This document shows positions 31,801 through 46,800 of a stretch of DNA of 64,000 nt, one piece after another. The stretch lies in the NCBI GenBank assembly GCA_037783545.1, contig JBBELK010001111.1, forward strand, positions 62,001-126,000. Direction: 5' to 3'. The notes beneath the pieces were generated by a model. The model was not told the origin of the DNA. It ran no database searches and was given only the letters and a program-made list of their open reading frames with translations. Both the position numbers and the translations under genes were made by a program. Numbering within the stretch: the first letter of the stretch is position 1; the number at the start of each line of letters is the position of its first letter. This stretch comes from Henricia sp. BOLD:AAB3569 (taxonomy: Eukaryota; Echinodermata; Asteroidea; Spinulosida; Echinasteridae).

Positions 31801-34800
31801 AACACCGTGTTAACAGGACGTGTTAAAAGTTGTACTCAAAACCGCAAATTGCAGCGTGTTAGTTTAACAGATCTGTTAAATCGGCGTCTGGGGAAACCGT
31901 TTTACAAAGAGTAACAGATCTGTTGACTCGGCATCTTGGGAAACCGGTAGGGTTCTGCACGACTTTCAACACTAACACTAACACAGAATTGTGACCTCCG
32001 GTCCGTGTTACATGAGCTTAACCACTAAGTGATTGAAATTTTCAAAATCTTTACGGAGCAAAACAAATGTCTTAATTGTGGGTAGAATGCAAGATCCAAC
32101 ACATTTATAAGTTGTGTTGAAAAATAAAACTCAATTTATTGAGAATCACAAAAGTTCTAAAATAATCAAAATTAATACCACCCACTTCGTTTAGATTAAC
32201 TAAACAGATCTGTAACATGAGGTGTTGAACTAACATGAGGTGTTGAACTAACATGAGGTGTAACACTTACACGTCCTAAACACCATGTTAACGTCGAGTT
32301 AACATGGTTTTTGTTCTGAGGTCACAATTCTTATTAAGTTAACAGATCTGTTACACTAACACTAACACTCAACCCAGAGTTGTGACTTCGCCCTATGTAC
32401 AGTGCAGAATATTAACATGGTGTTAACAGATCATGGTGTTAACCTGGACGTTCAGTTACAGGTCGAGATTAATGCCGTGTTAACAGATCTGTTAAACTAA
32501 CACTAACATGTAACACACACAGAATTGTGACCTCATCCATTGTAGACCCAGTAACTTTGGCAACACACATAGGGTACAATGACGTTTTTACTTTAGTACT
32601 CTATAGAACGTATCGAAAAGCCGCCATTTCGTGGGGCACCTTTTGTTACTTAAACCGTTCAACAATGGAAGCACAATATGTGCAACCATGCATGTCTTTA
32701 AGGAACAAAGAAACTGCCCCACGAAATGGCAGCTATTCGATACAGTCTATAGCCGGGTGGGAATAGAACCCAGGACCAGCTTTATACAGCTGAAATCTTT
32801 GACTTTTTGGTTTCCATATTTCCCCCTTTGGACACAACTCAGTATGGATGAATCATGATAATTTCTTACTGGATGACTTGAATAATCCATGAGTGTTTGA
32901 CAGATGGTTACACTATGCCGCCGTGGACTCTCCTCCGTTGGCAGCTGTTCGTTGTCGCCTTCTCCGGCTTCGCTGTCGACATCATGGAGTCTTGCCTCGT
33001 CTTCCTCGTTTGTTGGAGTTACTGAAGAGTCCGGTGATAACAGTGCTGAGATAAAAAGAAAATTATAAAAACTCTAAGTTCGGCAATGAGTATGTATAAT
33101 AATATACAAATAATAATTTTCCTGGATGCCGCAATGGGGCGACACTACGGGAACCATTTCGTATACGACCACCGAATTTTCGGTAAAAACTTCTCTAACG
33201 AACACCAACTTTCTCTACCTAAAGCTACAAAAAAATGGTTTGCGACCTAGACAAAAATTGTTCACGACCTAAAGAAAATGGTCTAAGAACCTAATAAAAA
33301 TTGTTTTTGACCTAATAAAGATGGTTTTTGAAAAAATAAATAATAGGGCGACAGTTATGTGTCTCCCTAATAGTGTGTCGCCCTAATATAGCTTTTTTAC
33401 GCATTATGATGTGTCGCCCTATTAAACCATGAATGCTTATAATTATTAATGTTTACGAGTTCAATGGTACGAATATTTTCACGAGTTGAAAGATGGAATT
33501 GTTCCATTCAATAAGGCGGAGTCGAGTTGAATGTAATAATTCCATCTTTCAACGAATGAAAATATTCGTTCCATTGAACGAATAAAAAACATTTATTATT
33601 TGTTTTATAGAACGCTCAAAGAGATCATTGTCATTTGATTGGAGAACATCTGACAGACTGAGAATATGAGAAAAAGTACTTAACATATCCCTCATATTAC
33701 AAGGACCGAATCCGACTCATCTAGCTACCACACGTGCGTCTTATGCAAATGCGTCTGCTGTCACGTGCGTACACGTACACGCGCTTGCAGTAAAAATGCA
33801 TACAGTGCGTGTGCCGTGCAATGGAAACAGGTGCGCCGTGCAATGGTAAAAATCGTATGGAACAAAAATGCATGGTTGGTGACTTAGCATTAAATGGTTA
33901 AATTATTTAATGCCATGTGACCTGCTATCATCCAATCAAATGACGGGGATCTACTTGGGTATTATATAATATTATAAGCATTCCAAATTAGTCAAAACTT
34001 AAAAAGGTATTGGCTTTTCCACAAAAACTGGAGCCAAAGTGTGACATTTTAATGCATTTTGTAGTGCCACTGTGGTAGGAATTTGTAAACAAAAAAAAAA
34101 GAAACAAATGATACAACAGACCCTACCTGTATTCACAAAGAAGGATGGTGTATGGAATCAGTTCAATATAATCCAAATTATAACATGCCTCTTTGTGGTT
34201 CTCAATCCTGACTGGCTGAAATGCAGTCACGTGAGGTTCACTAATCTGGGCTAGTGCATGAAATTTGTGCCAGCGTGAACTAGTCGCGCGTATCAAGTTT
34301 CGGGCGCGAGCGTTAAGACTTCACGCGCGCGTGATTCCCTGCTAGTGTTCCTGACCGGTCACTAGTCTCAAAAACTAGTGACCGGTTACTGCGCCCTCTG
34401 AAGGTTGCTTGTTAATGTATTAAATTGAATTCCATATAAAATTCCATGTGTGTATTTTTGCCTGAGGCGTGTTATAAAACACATACGGACTGGCATAATT
34501 CGGTCTCTAGTGCATGTCTATGTGCCCCTCGTGACTGTGAGTGACCACAAGAGGGACATATTTCCCTCGGCCCCGGGAAATAGGACCCTCTTGTGGTCAC
34601 TCACAGTCCCTCGGGGCCCATAGACGTGCACTAGTGACCTCATTGCCAGTCCATATGTGTATACTATTGATTGGAAAGGTGCCGTCTACATATGTACATA
34701 TTTATCTGGTTACATAAAGCAGTGCAGTGATTACACCAACCTTTTCGCTTCCATATCCAAATTTGTGATTGCAAATTTCATATTTTCTTTCCATGGATAG

Positions 34801-37800
34801 TATTTTGGGGAGGTATTTTATGCGATTGTTAGGTTAGAACGAAAATCCATTTTCTGGTAAAACCTGAACAAGCTCCTTTTAACAGCCTTTTCAAACTACA
34901 GTAAAACTAACGAACCAATGCAAATGATGTACCCATCATTTTAAACATTTACTCTTTTTTTTCAGCCTTACATTCAAAGCTTGGTGCATTGAGTGTTTCT
35001 AATATCTTGAATGGCTTGAGCTGATCCCTCCTACATGTAGGCTGTGGGGTGATGTCATCATCGGTCCTTGGTGTTACTGTTAGGGTGGCATCTGTTTCAA
35101 TAGCATCATCCTAGCATATTAGAAAAAGGCAACAACATATACAGCAATGTTAATCCTTAGAGCTACCTTTAAAGCCTAGCGTACATTGCAACTGGAAGCA
35201 ACTAGTGTTTCCGGCAACTGGAAGCAACTCGCGCAAACTGGGAGCAACTCGCGGCAACTGGGAGCAACTGATCAGTTGCTTAAAAAGGTCAATGTATGCG
35301 CACTTGCAACTACTGGCAACTAAAAAAATCCCAGTTGCCGCGAGTTGCTCATGTTCTACCTACTGGCAACTAGTTGTAACCAGTGGCTGTCAGTTGCGTC
35401 GATGTACGCGTACTTGCAACTGGTTGCTGTCAGCTGCTCATGAGCATTTGATCACGTGCGCGCACATCGACAGCAAGAAAGCAACAGTTGCTTCCAGTTG
35501 CGAGGTCAATGTACTCTAGGCTTTACCAAGTTGCTGTGTCGATGTGTGCGCTCTGGAAAAGTACACATGGCTGGATGCTCCCAGTTGCGGCTAGTTGCGC
35601 AACTGATGTGCGCTATGCACACATCGACAGCAACTGATCAGTTGAGTTAATTCCAGTTGCAATGTCGATGTACGCTAGGCTTAAATACAAACAAAGCATT
35701 AAGAATGGTGGCTTTTAAAAAAATGCAGCTCTGTCAAGCCTTGATTCTTGTAAAGTTGTATTATATAAATTTATCGTCAATTATCGTTTTCTTGTAAAAG
35801 ATTGCATTGGACAGTTGGAACCACTTCTATCTTCCATTTGAGTAAGGTTTTCTGGTGAAAGAAAACCTTAGGTTCAGACATATTCACTGAAACAGGTGGC
35901 CTCAAATAGCTGGTTTCACTCTAACACGCTGAGAATGGCTTTTTTTACAGCAATTCTCGTTATGAAGCTTGACGAACATGTGTTTAAAAAATATATATAT
36001 AAATATGTGAAGCATTACAGCCCTCAAGGTGTCTGAATTGTATGTCTAAAATTAATACCAAGTGCTTTTTGGCTACCTCTGCAAAGAGATACTGCACGAT
36101 CCTTCCATCATAGTGCACATAATTTAGCTACCATTAAAGATTCAAACCTCTCTTGTCAAACATTTTATTGGCACTAGGCTACCTGTCAAATCCAGCTGCA
36201 GCACGCTTTCACCGAAAACAAATTATGTATCACTAATGTGTACAGGCCTCACTAGCTGTCATCAATGTTTTATGAATGGCAGAGTTTGAACTGCTTTGAA
36301 GTACTCCTACACGACACTGCATACACAGGGTTAACACTTTCAAATGTCAGCAGGGTTGAATTGGTCACATGAAGTGCGTGTAATGCACCTTACATTATTA
36401 AGTGCAAAGTTTAATATTCCTTAAAAAAATAAAACAAACAATATAGTGGATTTCTGCCTATAGTTAAAGCAAAACTGCAATAAAGATGAGGATAGGGATT
36501 TTGCAGCGGTTCGAGCCCCCTTGGGGCACATTTTTTCCCATGCAGCTGGGGTCAGCTTGTCCCTGATTTCATGCATATAAAAGATAACTGTAGCCAAACA
36601 GTTGCTTCTTGTATGGAACGGCCAGACACTTGTTTTACATTTTATGCCGTCCCGATTACGAGCATATATTGGAAATTTGTACACAGGGTTTTTAGAAATA
36701 AGGCATGTCGTCACACTATTTGTAACCCTTTTGGGGCCTACATGTAAGTTATCTCTTCAGAACAACTGAAACTTATTTCTTTTATTTTGAGACCGGACAA
36801 AGGTATTTTCTGGAAAATATGGTCTGTGTTGCCAAAAGGCCCCCTTTACTGTGGAAAGACTCATATGCTGTACACGCAAGAAAAACTAGTCTCTCGCATT
36901 GTTACTATGTCAGTTGTTGTAACGTTGGTTTTAATGATGTGGTGATCCACTGTAAAACATAACATTTGCACGTAGAGACTCCTTTTGAACGCAACCATGC
37001 AAGGGATTCAATTATCACAGTTTGGAACAGTTCCAGGGTTTTTTCATTTGATGAAAAACCACAACCAGAATTGAACTTAGGATCTTTCACTTGATAGTCC
37101 AACGGTACATGTACACTTTAACTCTAGACAACTTGCCAAACCCTCTGATTTCTGTATGTGGAATGTATGTGTTACGTGAAATAGAAATTGATTCCAAAAA
37201 TATTTGAATCATCGAAGCATAATTTATGCACTACTTCGTTCAACAAAATGTAATACTACATGTAAAACAGATGACATCATTGCTAGCAAGTATGCATGTC
37301 AGCATACACATTTCTAAAATGGAACCAATCATCATTGGCTAGCGGAAAGCCTGACTGACCTCATCTGACCAATCCAGCGTGATCCCAGCCCGTAGAACCT
37401 TGCGAGGAAACTCCGGGGAATCAAAAATATCCAGATCCTCAGAGTCCACACTAGAGGCACAGCTGCCTTCGCTGGTACTCTGGTGTCGCATCTTCGGCCG
37501 ATTCCTGTTTGTTTTCTTTTTCTTCAGCTTAGGTTTACGCTCTTGGACACAAATAAAAAAAAAAGGTTTACAAAATGCTAAAGGATCTTTCCCCAAAAAA
37601 ATGCAACACTGTTGTTCAGTAACGAACGCAACATCTGGTACATGTATGGTGCCTAATCACCATTGAAATGAAACAACCAAACTTGGGATGAGAGAAAAAT
37701 CGTAAGGGCATTATCAGGATTCGAACCCGAGACCTCTGACTCGCCGGGCAGATGCTCCACCAGCTGAGCTATAAGGCACACTCAGGTTTTGCCTACGAAC

Positions 37801-40800
37801 CAAATTTTTCTCTCAGGGTTGCATGGTAGCGCAACTGGGCAAAGTAACGAACGCAACATCCGTTATGGTGCCTGATCACCATTGAAATGAAACAACTAAT
37901 CTTGGGATGAGATGAGTGTATTTATCAAGTAATAAACTCCTCAAAAAAAGTTCGGAAAGCCAAGTTTGACTGACGATTTCTCTCTTGTTGCAAAATAATT
38001 TTCCTTGAATTTTATATCATTGCAAAGCCCCGTTATTCCTGTTTACGATGATGTGTCATTTGTTATGATTATAGCAATTGGGGGATGTGCAGCACAGCTG
38101 AATACGGGGGCGGGTGTAAAGTGAAATGTCACAAAATGCATTGCTATTGTCAAAAAGTGCATTGACACATTCCCATCCTCCAAGCAAAAGGGGAATGCAC
38201 TGCATGACAATAGCAGTGAATTATGTGACATTTGACTTTCCACCCACCCCTGTATTCCGCTATACTGCACATCCCCCAATTGATTAATCATAACAAATGA
38301 CATCACTGTAAAGAGGAATAACAGGGCTTTCCAATGATACCAAATTCAAGGGAAATTATTTAGTAACAAAAGAGAAATCGTCAGTCAAACTCGACTTTCC
38401 GAACTTTTTAGGTACATGTAAGTGCCGTTGGAATATACCATACATGTACATTCCCTTTCATTACGGCGCGCTGCTCACAGTGGCACGAGAAATGTCAACT
38501 TTCGGCCTGAAAACCATTACCAGCGGCTCGCCTGTACACATAAACAAACTAGGCCTTCAAATTAATTCCATGGCAGACCTTGAAAACATTTCCGCAGTAA
38601 AAGAGTTAAAGACCGTGGTGTTCCGAGATAAACCCTTGCAATTCTGCACCATCGTTTTTCTCCCCGTGGCTTGATTTTCAAACCATTTTAAAATTTCACT
38701 TCCGTCACCAACCCTAAGTGATCATAGAAAACCACACCACAACTGCAGACACCGGGACACATCCATAACATATCCAGCATTACCCATGATTAGAAATGGG
38801 GCCCCATTTAACCACGGAAAGTTAAAGATAGGCTACGGATATGCTACGAAATCACAATGTTTTATCCCGGAACACCATGGTCATGTCTATGAATTTACCA
38901 GGGATAATCACGCATAAAAAATGTGGGCTTCTGGCACCCCAAACCTTGAAAGTGAAAACCAAACATCACATATCCGTCGGCAAAACACGTCAGTTTTACC
39001 ATGGTTCAAAACCGTAGCAATCCAGCAGCTTATTTCACGAAATATTTCGTAGCTTGCGCAATTTTTGAAAATGGCATAAGCCCCATAGACTTGCGTGTAA
39101 TTACATTTGTTTCACAGGAATGTTGCGCAGCTTATGAAATAAAAAGTTGCGCAAGCAGGCTTATGCGCAGTGTGTAAGGATTCGTGCAATCGGCTGCAGG
39201 GCCCTAACTGGGGTGTTTCAAAATACCATGAAATTATCCGTCAACCAGAATTTCAAAATTTTAAGTGACTTTAAATAACCGTAAGTTGCCTCTCTCCACC
39301 CAGGAGCAAATGGGTACCTGCAAGGGTCGCAGCCGTTGAGCGCTTGTGTGGCAGGCTGCCAGGGCTGCGTACTCCCCAGGAAGTTGTGCCCAATGACCAG
39401 GGTGATGTGTAAAGCGCCATGAATATCCCGCAGGATAGATATGTGCGCTATATAAGATGCCATTATCATTATCATTATCTCTAACTTTTTAAACAAGTGT
39501 ACACCGTACCTTCTGAGAAGTGGCAATGTTATATGTAAGTACAGTATTTTTTCATCAGGGTCAAGTTTTTCAGCAATTCGCTGGTTGAGGCTAAAAGTAT
39601 TATGCAACCAACACTTTCAGATTGTTAATTCAGGTTTGTTTTGCCCTTACCCGACGTAATTATTAACAATGTATACTCGGTGCTTTCCCGAGACTCTATG
39701 AAAAACCTGTGGGTTCGAGTCCCACCCGAGCACGTTATAAAGTTTTTCATAGTGTCTCGCAGGCCCGTAACCAGCGAGTTTTGCGGGGGGGATCGAATAG
39801 TGCAGTCAGGCACAAGTTTTGAAACAGTAAAATGCCGGCTATACATAACATTGCATACATAACGAAGAATGCATGGATAAGTAGATGACCCCCTTTCAGA
39901 TATGATCACTGTGTGATATACAACAACATAATACAATTACAACTGGCTATATTGTGCGACGAAAAATTGAATTATTCGAAATATTGAATTTTTATTTTGT
40001 AGAGCGGAACTCCCTGTTCCGCGGGGGTTATCGTCCGATCCACCCGATCCCCCCCTGGTTACGGGCCTGTCTCGGGAAAGCACCGAGTATACAGTGTTAA
40101 TAATTATGTCAGGTAAGGGCAAAACAAACCTTAATTAACATTCAGTTTCCCCGATGCAAGCTAAATCAATTTCTGAACACTTTCAGAATGAAATTTGTGG
40201 GTGTACCTAAGCTTGGCAATGCCCAACACATTTCATAAAAACAGGTGAAATAACAGACAGTTTACTGCTAAACAGTCTGTTAAAGGGCATGAACTTGAAA
40301 TTTCATTTTATTTTGAAACACCCCAACCGTGAAAATAAGAACCCTGCATAAGATGACAAGAGTAGCTATTAACCTGGCAAGACTCTGTTAGCTGCTGGGG
40401 CTAGACTGGGCTTAGACCTGATGTCATCCAGCATTCGCTCGTATAACGTCTGAGTCCGCCGGGGTTGGCTGTATCCTTTAGGCACCTACAAATAGATAAT
40501 AGGCATAAATTAACAGGTGTAGATAATACAGTTGACTACAGACGAAACAGTTTTACCAAACATAGAATGAGAGAAAAAACTAAAATCTATTTTCAACGTG
40601 ATAAGGCATCATACCAAATATTGCAGTTTTTAATAGTAATTCATAAATACCTTAGACAGTTTACGCATCCTCATTGGCTGAGAACACATCACGTGACCGG
40701 TTTTAAACTAACGATAAATGACTAGTGATTAAAACTGGCTGGCTTGCGTTTCTGCCTGCGCCCTAGTAAGCGTAAGGAACACGCACAAGCACACAGAAAC

Positions 40801-43800
40801 TGCATGCTTCCGACAGCAAAATGTGCACTGTGACATCTACCCGGTCGTGTGTGTGCACGTACACAACACAACTGCATTACGTGTAATGCGCGCGATCGAA
40901 TGAACAACTCGACGCAGTTTGAACGTACAAACAACAAGATGAAGGAAAAAAGTCTATGCAACTACAAGCTAATTTTGGTGAGTTTTACCGATTTACACAA
41001 AAAAGGTATTTATGAATGGGATTAAAAGTGGGTTTGGCCGGTCTTAAACAATCCGTTAAAAACCGGCTAGGGGCCTGCATGGATGCTGATAATGGCCCTC
41101 ACCTGGCTATAGCCCCTATCCGGTTTTAAACTTGTGTTTAAGACTGGTCAAACCCAAGAATGTCAAAGTGATGTGATGTGTGAACCCGTCTGCAAAAACC
41201 GAGACAAATATACAATCTTTAAGAATGCAGCCAAGCTTTTTTATGAATCTCTATATATTGTTGAACACCAACTCAAAATTTCACGACGATACCTCAAAAA
41301 TTATAATGACCATCTATTCGATCTGGAATTTCAAGTGTCTATTCCAAGGAATGTTCTTTTTTTTCATGACTGTCTCAGACAGGCCTTGTTAAAACACATT
41401 TCAAGACATCTATATTTAGGAATAATACTTAGAAAATATAAAAATTGAAATGTAAAACTATAATCTGAATCAAAAATTCTGACATGCAGTATTTTTGTCA
41501 AATTTGTGTTTAGTGACATTTAAAGGAGCGTGTTCAGATCACATTTTTGAGCCCCCCATTTTTTCCCATGGGTGTTGAGATTTTGATACCATATCATTTG
41601 TCATATTTTTCTCATTACCATTCCAAAATTTTGCGCTCGCAATCTGTGTATTTTCAAGGATACTGTCCAAAAACCACTAACTAATTTATCCGGTTCCATA
41701 AAGCAGCACGATTACACCAACTTTTTTTCATCCAAATTGGAGATTGCAAATTTTCTGTTTTCTTCCCATGGATAATATTTTGGGGAGGTATTTTATAGGA
41801 TTGTTGGAATGAAATCCATTATCCGGAAAAATCTGGACACTCGAGCTTTTTACGGCACTTTCTCCATTGACTTTGTTTGGGTTTTTGCAGAAACAGTCGG
41901 ATATTTTTCTGGTTTTAAATCAACTAATTTAAGAAGTCCCTATAAAAGGACATCCAAAAACCACTTTTTCAACAAGGGGGGCATGTCCCTTTACAGTTGC
42001 CAATTTTTGGACAGTCCAATGTTTTGGTACAGTCCTTTAATGGGTTCTAAATATTCATTTTCCACGTTTAAATGAGAGTTTCAGCCACAGAAAATGTGAA
42101 AAACGTGCACTTGATGTTAGTATATTGCTACATGCACCAGCATAACCAAAACATAAAGCATTTTCCTGCTAATTTTCTAATGATGAAGCTTCATTTTACC
42201 AATACAAGCACGACAAACTACACGTACATGTACATACACAATGCTTGTGGCAAAATAATACATAAATTAGAAAGGCCAAGAGTTATTCCGTACAGCACTA
42301 TATAATTTCAAGCACGTACTTCATGAAAAATGCATGCAGCCATGCTGGTCATATATCAGTGTTTGTCTCGTACTAATGTGCATGAACATTTTAAACTGTA
42401 CGTGTAAAAATGCACTTGATTCACGTGAATGTAGAAGGATGTGTAGCACATAAACATTAAGAGCAAAAAAAAAAATGCTAATTTTTCAATTTCACTATTT
42501 TCAGTCGTAACAAAATTGATACTGCCCACGTCATGACCAACAAACGCAGATGTACAATAGACCTTTATTACGGTGCGGCCATCTTCCCTTTTCTTCTGTT
42601 AAAATGAACGTAACCAAAGCAAGGCTTTGGCCCTGTATTAAAATTGTTCATTGTGTGCATCACAATGACACACACATAACGCGATCAAGAAAACATGCAG
42701 CGCGGACAGTGATTCTTTTAAAATAAAAACAGAAGATTACATGCGTTATCGTGCGGTCGCGCAGACGCACTGATCTTGCCTGACATGTACAATGGGGAAC
42801 AAGACAAAAATGGCCGCACCGCGAGAAAGGTTAATTGCTGTACACATTTTCAACTTTTTGCCAATTGCTACACAATTATGTGTAATAGGCCCCTATGTAC
42901 GTGCTTACATCGAAAAGATTCCAGCTTCACAACAGGGCTGGCAGATGCTCTAATATTGATGGAGTCTCATATAGCGCACATATCCACCACGCAAGATGCT
43001 CGTGGCGGTGACTACATTTATCATTATCCCTAGTCATTGGGCTCAATTATATCATTCCTAAAACCTCAGCTCCCTGGGGAGTATACAGCCCCGGCTGCCG
43101 GTTTAAGGCACAGGCTCGTCAGCAATGCGCGCCCGCCAAATGTGTGCCACGCAATACGCAGCTCCATAGCAAAGGCATGGAGCTGCGTGTTTCGAGCACG
43201 AATTTGGCGGGCACGCATTGCTGACGAGCCTGTGCCTTTAAGTGCGCATGGGCATATATTCACTACCCTCGCAGGTACCCATTTACTCCTGGGTGGAGAG
43301 AGGCAGTTCATGGCAAAGCACCTTAACCCAAGGGCACACGCACCACGTACGAGCCGGACTCGAACCCACCACCTCGTATTTAACCACTGTCTTTTGAGTA
43401 CGAGCCACTGGACTGCTTAGCCATGGCACTCTAGTAACAATAGAGCTCTATGGAAACACCACAAAATTGCACTTGGGTGAAGATGGGACACCCCTACATT
43501 AAATAGAATGAAGTGTTCCTAGCAGTTTATTCAATGTTAAAGCAAGGTGGTTTCATTACTGGTTTGAGGGGTGGTCTGGACCGGATGAAATCCAGTATGA
43601 CATCATGGGCTTCCTTCTTCACCCTAGGGGGTAAGTCATCATTCACCTACATGATAATAAATAAGACGGGGAAGGGGGAAAAGAACACGTAGTTGGTGTA
43701 AATAAAAATTAAATTAGCAAGCTTATCATATCCGTACATTAAAGTGATCTAGACAAGACACAATGCACATTCGTAAACAACGAGTGATCAATAAATGCAA

Positions 43801-46800
43801 AACATAAGACATTTACAACACGTGTTCACAAAATAAAAAGACTTTACAGATGATTATGCTGATTAAACAAAATCCCAAAAAAAAAACCGAAAAAGAAAAA
43901 ATGAAAAAATAAAACAATCGACATGACATAACAAAACATCTGAAAATAAAATGATTTTCAAGTACATGTATACTTACATGACATATTTGCAACCAACTTA
44001 ATAATTTTCCAATTTTGTTTGAGCTTTTTTTGGGGGGGGGGGGGGGGGGGGGGAGGTGGCGTGGTTGTTTTTGTAGTTTGTTTTTCTTCCCCAGCAGAAA
44101 AATAATCCTTTCATAATGGTGCATCTGATAACATATCAATTGTTTTGGTAGTGTTCAAAATGTACCTACATAGGAGTACATGGGGAGCATGATTCAAAAC
44201 TGGTAAACACTGGATGAAGATTTCAAAATTTCTTAAATTAATCAAAATAATACCTCGATCTGTAAAGAAATGTCCATATTTTACAATCATATTGCAAAAA
44301 TTAACAGAATAAATTTGATTATAGGCACAATGTGCCATCACATTTTCAATACAAAGTTTAAAATTCCTTTAAAAAAATTGATTTTTTTGTCAATTTGATT
44401 GATTATCTGTCCCTCGCGCATAAAAACAACCTCCGCATAAAACTGTAAAGTCAATTTCAACATGTGATAAACTTGGTGTGTGTATTAACATCAGTAGCAA
44501 GTAAACAAACAGGTTCACTTTAGTTTTCATTTGTTGTTGACTAAGGAAAGACATTTGTCTCTTGTTTTCTGTCCCTCGCGCGTGAGGGACGGAATTGAAT
44601 CTTGCTCTGTACAGTTTTTTTTAAATCTCCAGGTTTTTTAATCCCGAAACGTTTTTAATCCTTAGAATTTTAATCCCCAAATAATCTTGTGCCTAGAGCC
44701 AGTAATCTTGGCATAACGTGGTCAGAACGAATTTCAGTGCAGTGCTAATCACGTCTGTATGATCTGCGCCTATTTTTTTCTTCCCATTTTACCAGTTTTG
44801 TCTCTGAAAATAAAATTAAAAATCCACTTATGCGTTTACTTAAAAATCCAGCACAGGACCTACCAGGACTTGTCTGAGGGTGTATTTGCGGGATCGTATG
44901 TCGTCCATTAGTATCTCATATGGTGTCAGTTCGTACTCGATGGGGATGCGACTTTGATTCAGGGAAGTGTCATTGATCTCTTTGAGTTTGACTACTTGCC
45001 GAAGTTGCTGAAGGACTTGCATCCAAATCCTTGCCTAGATATAAAAACAGATACACAAATCCTATTGTGAGTAAATGGACAATTCCAGAAATTTTGACGT
45101 ATATTTCAAAGACATTGAGAGTTTGTAATATTATTATTTCTTTCTGGTACTGAAACCAAGGATTCCTCAAAAGTGGCCATTGCACTGTCGCTCGCAAGCG
45201 TGAGGAAACCCATGATGAATTAGAAACGGCCAGAGACACCGAGGAATCCCTTGCTCTTCACAAAAGAATGCTCTGGGATCTTTAAAGTGCGTTACCTAAC
45301 ACACTGGACCAACGGCTTTACATCCCTTCTGAAGGATGGAGCAAGTGTGTTTAAGTGCCTTGCTCAAGGGCACAGTTCTACCTTCATGTTCTACCTTCTG
45401 GCAACTGCAAGCAACAGTTGCTTCCAGTTGCGAGGTCAATGTACTCTATAGGCTTTGCCGAGCAAGTTGCCGTGTCGTGACATGGCTGGATGCTCCCAGT
45501 TGCCACTAGTTGCGCAACTAATCAGTTGCCGTCCATGAGCGCACTACGCACAAATCGACAGAAACTGATCAGTTAATTGAGTTGCTTCAAGTTGTACTGT
45601 GATGTCGATGTACGCTAGGTTTTACAAATGCTGTATTGAACCTTCTCAGCTTCCAGGGGAATATACAGCTCTGGTGCATGTTACAATGTAGGTGCTCATG
45701 AAGTAATCAAACAACACATTCACTGTCCTCACAGGTACCCATTTGCTCCTGGGTGGAGAGAGGCAATTTATGACAAAGTGCTTTGCCCAAGCGCACACGC
45801 ACAATGGACTTACCCACTGTTTGGGTTGAATATCCTCTAAGTGAGAATCCTCCTGGTCTTGGTGGTCATTGTGCAGACTTTGCAAGTTCTGGGCATGATT
45901 TTATGTTAAAAAGAAATAAACAGAATACACAATTATAAAAAACAAATCTCATTTTCATAAGATCTGGGGCCAATTTCACGGCGCTGCTAAGCACAAAAAT
46001 TTGCTTAGCACAGGATCTGTTTGCTTTATTTTGCAAAAATGGATTGCCAGCCAAAATCGTAAGTGATGTGTATTGAAAGGTATTCTCCTAATCTTGCGAA
46101 GAACACAAGTTGGCGTATAATTTTGGCTTGTAATCCATTTTATAAAGCAAATAAATCCTGTGCTAAGCAAATTTTTGTGCTTAGCAGCGCCATGAAATTG
46201 GCCCCAGATCACACTACTTTAATCAAGGTCCAGTGGCAAGAACAAAGTTGTGTACAGACTTGTTCAAGTATAATTTGCATAGATCATTGTCACCATGTCC
46301 AACTTTACCAATCCACTTTGGAAGGCTTATATGTTCAATTATTTGTCTACCATTTTGGTAGAGAATATACATGCATGATTTTTAAAGCTGGATTCACATT
46401 AAAGACACAGGCTTGTCGGCAATGCACGCGCGCCAAATTCGTGCCATGAAATACGCAGCTCCATGCCTTTGCTATAGAGCTGCGTATTTCATTGCACGAA
46501 TTTGGCGCACGCGCTATGCTGACGAGCCTGTGCCTTTAAGCCTTTTCACACGTAAATTTGACACGCATCGCTTTAAGAAAAATTGGTGTGAAAGAAATTC
46601 GAAGTGAAGCGACGCACTGAAAATGACTTTTTATTCTGTGATTTTTAATGCATCTTTTCACTCTAAATTCCCTAATCGCCGCTTTATGTCAAAACAACGC
46701 GTCAAAATGTACGCGTAAAAAGGTTCAATTTGAATCGACCCTTAGTAAGCTGTGCAAAGCTCAAATGCACAGTGTATGTGTTGTACGGTATGTACCTGTT

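Noticed and set aside
37705..37775. Possible tRNA gene on the minus strand
   Set aside because: A- and B-boxes and an acceptor-like stem exist, but the anticodon arm does not fold and the SINE body follows, so it is a SINE head.
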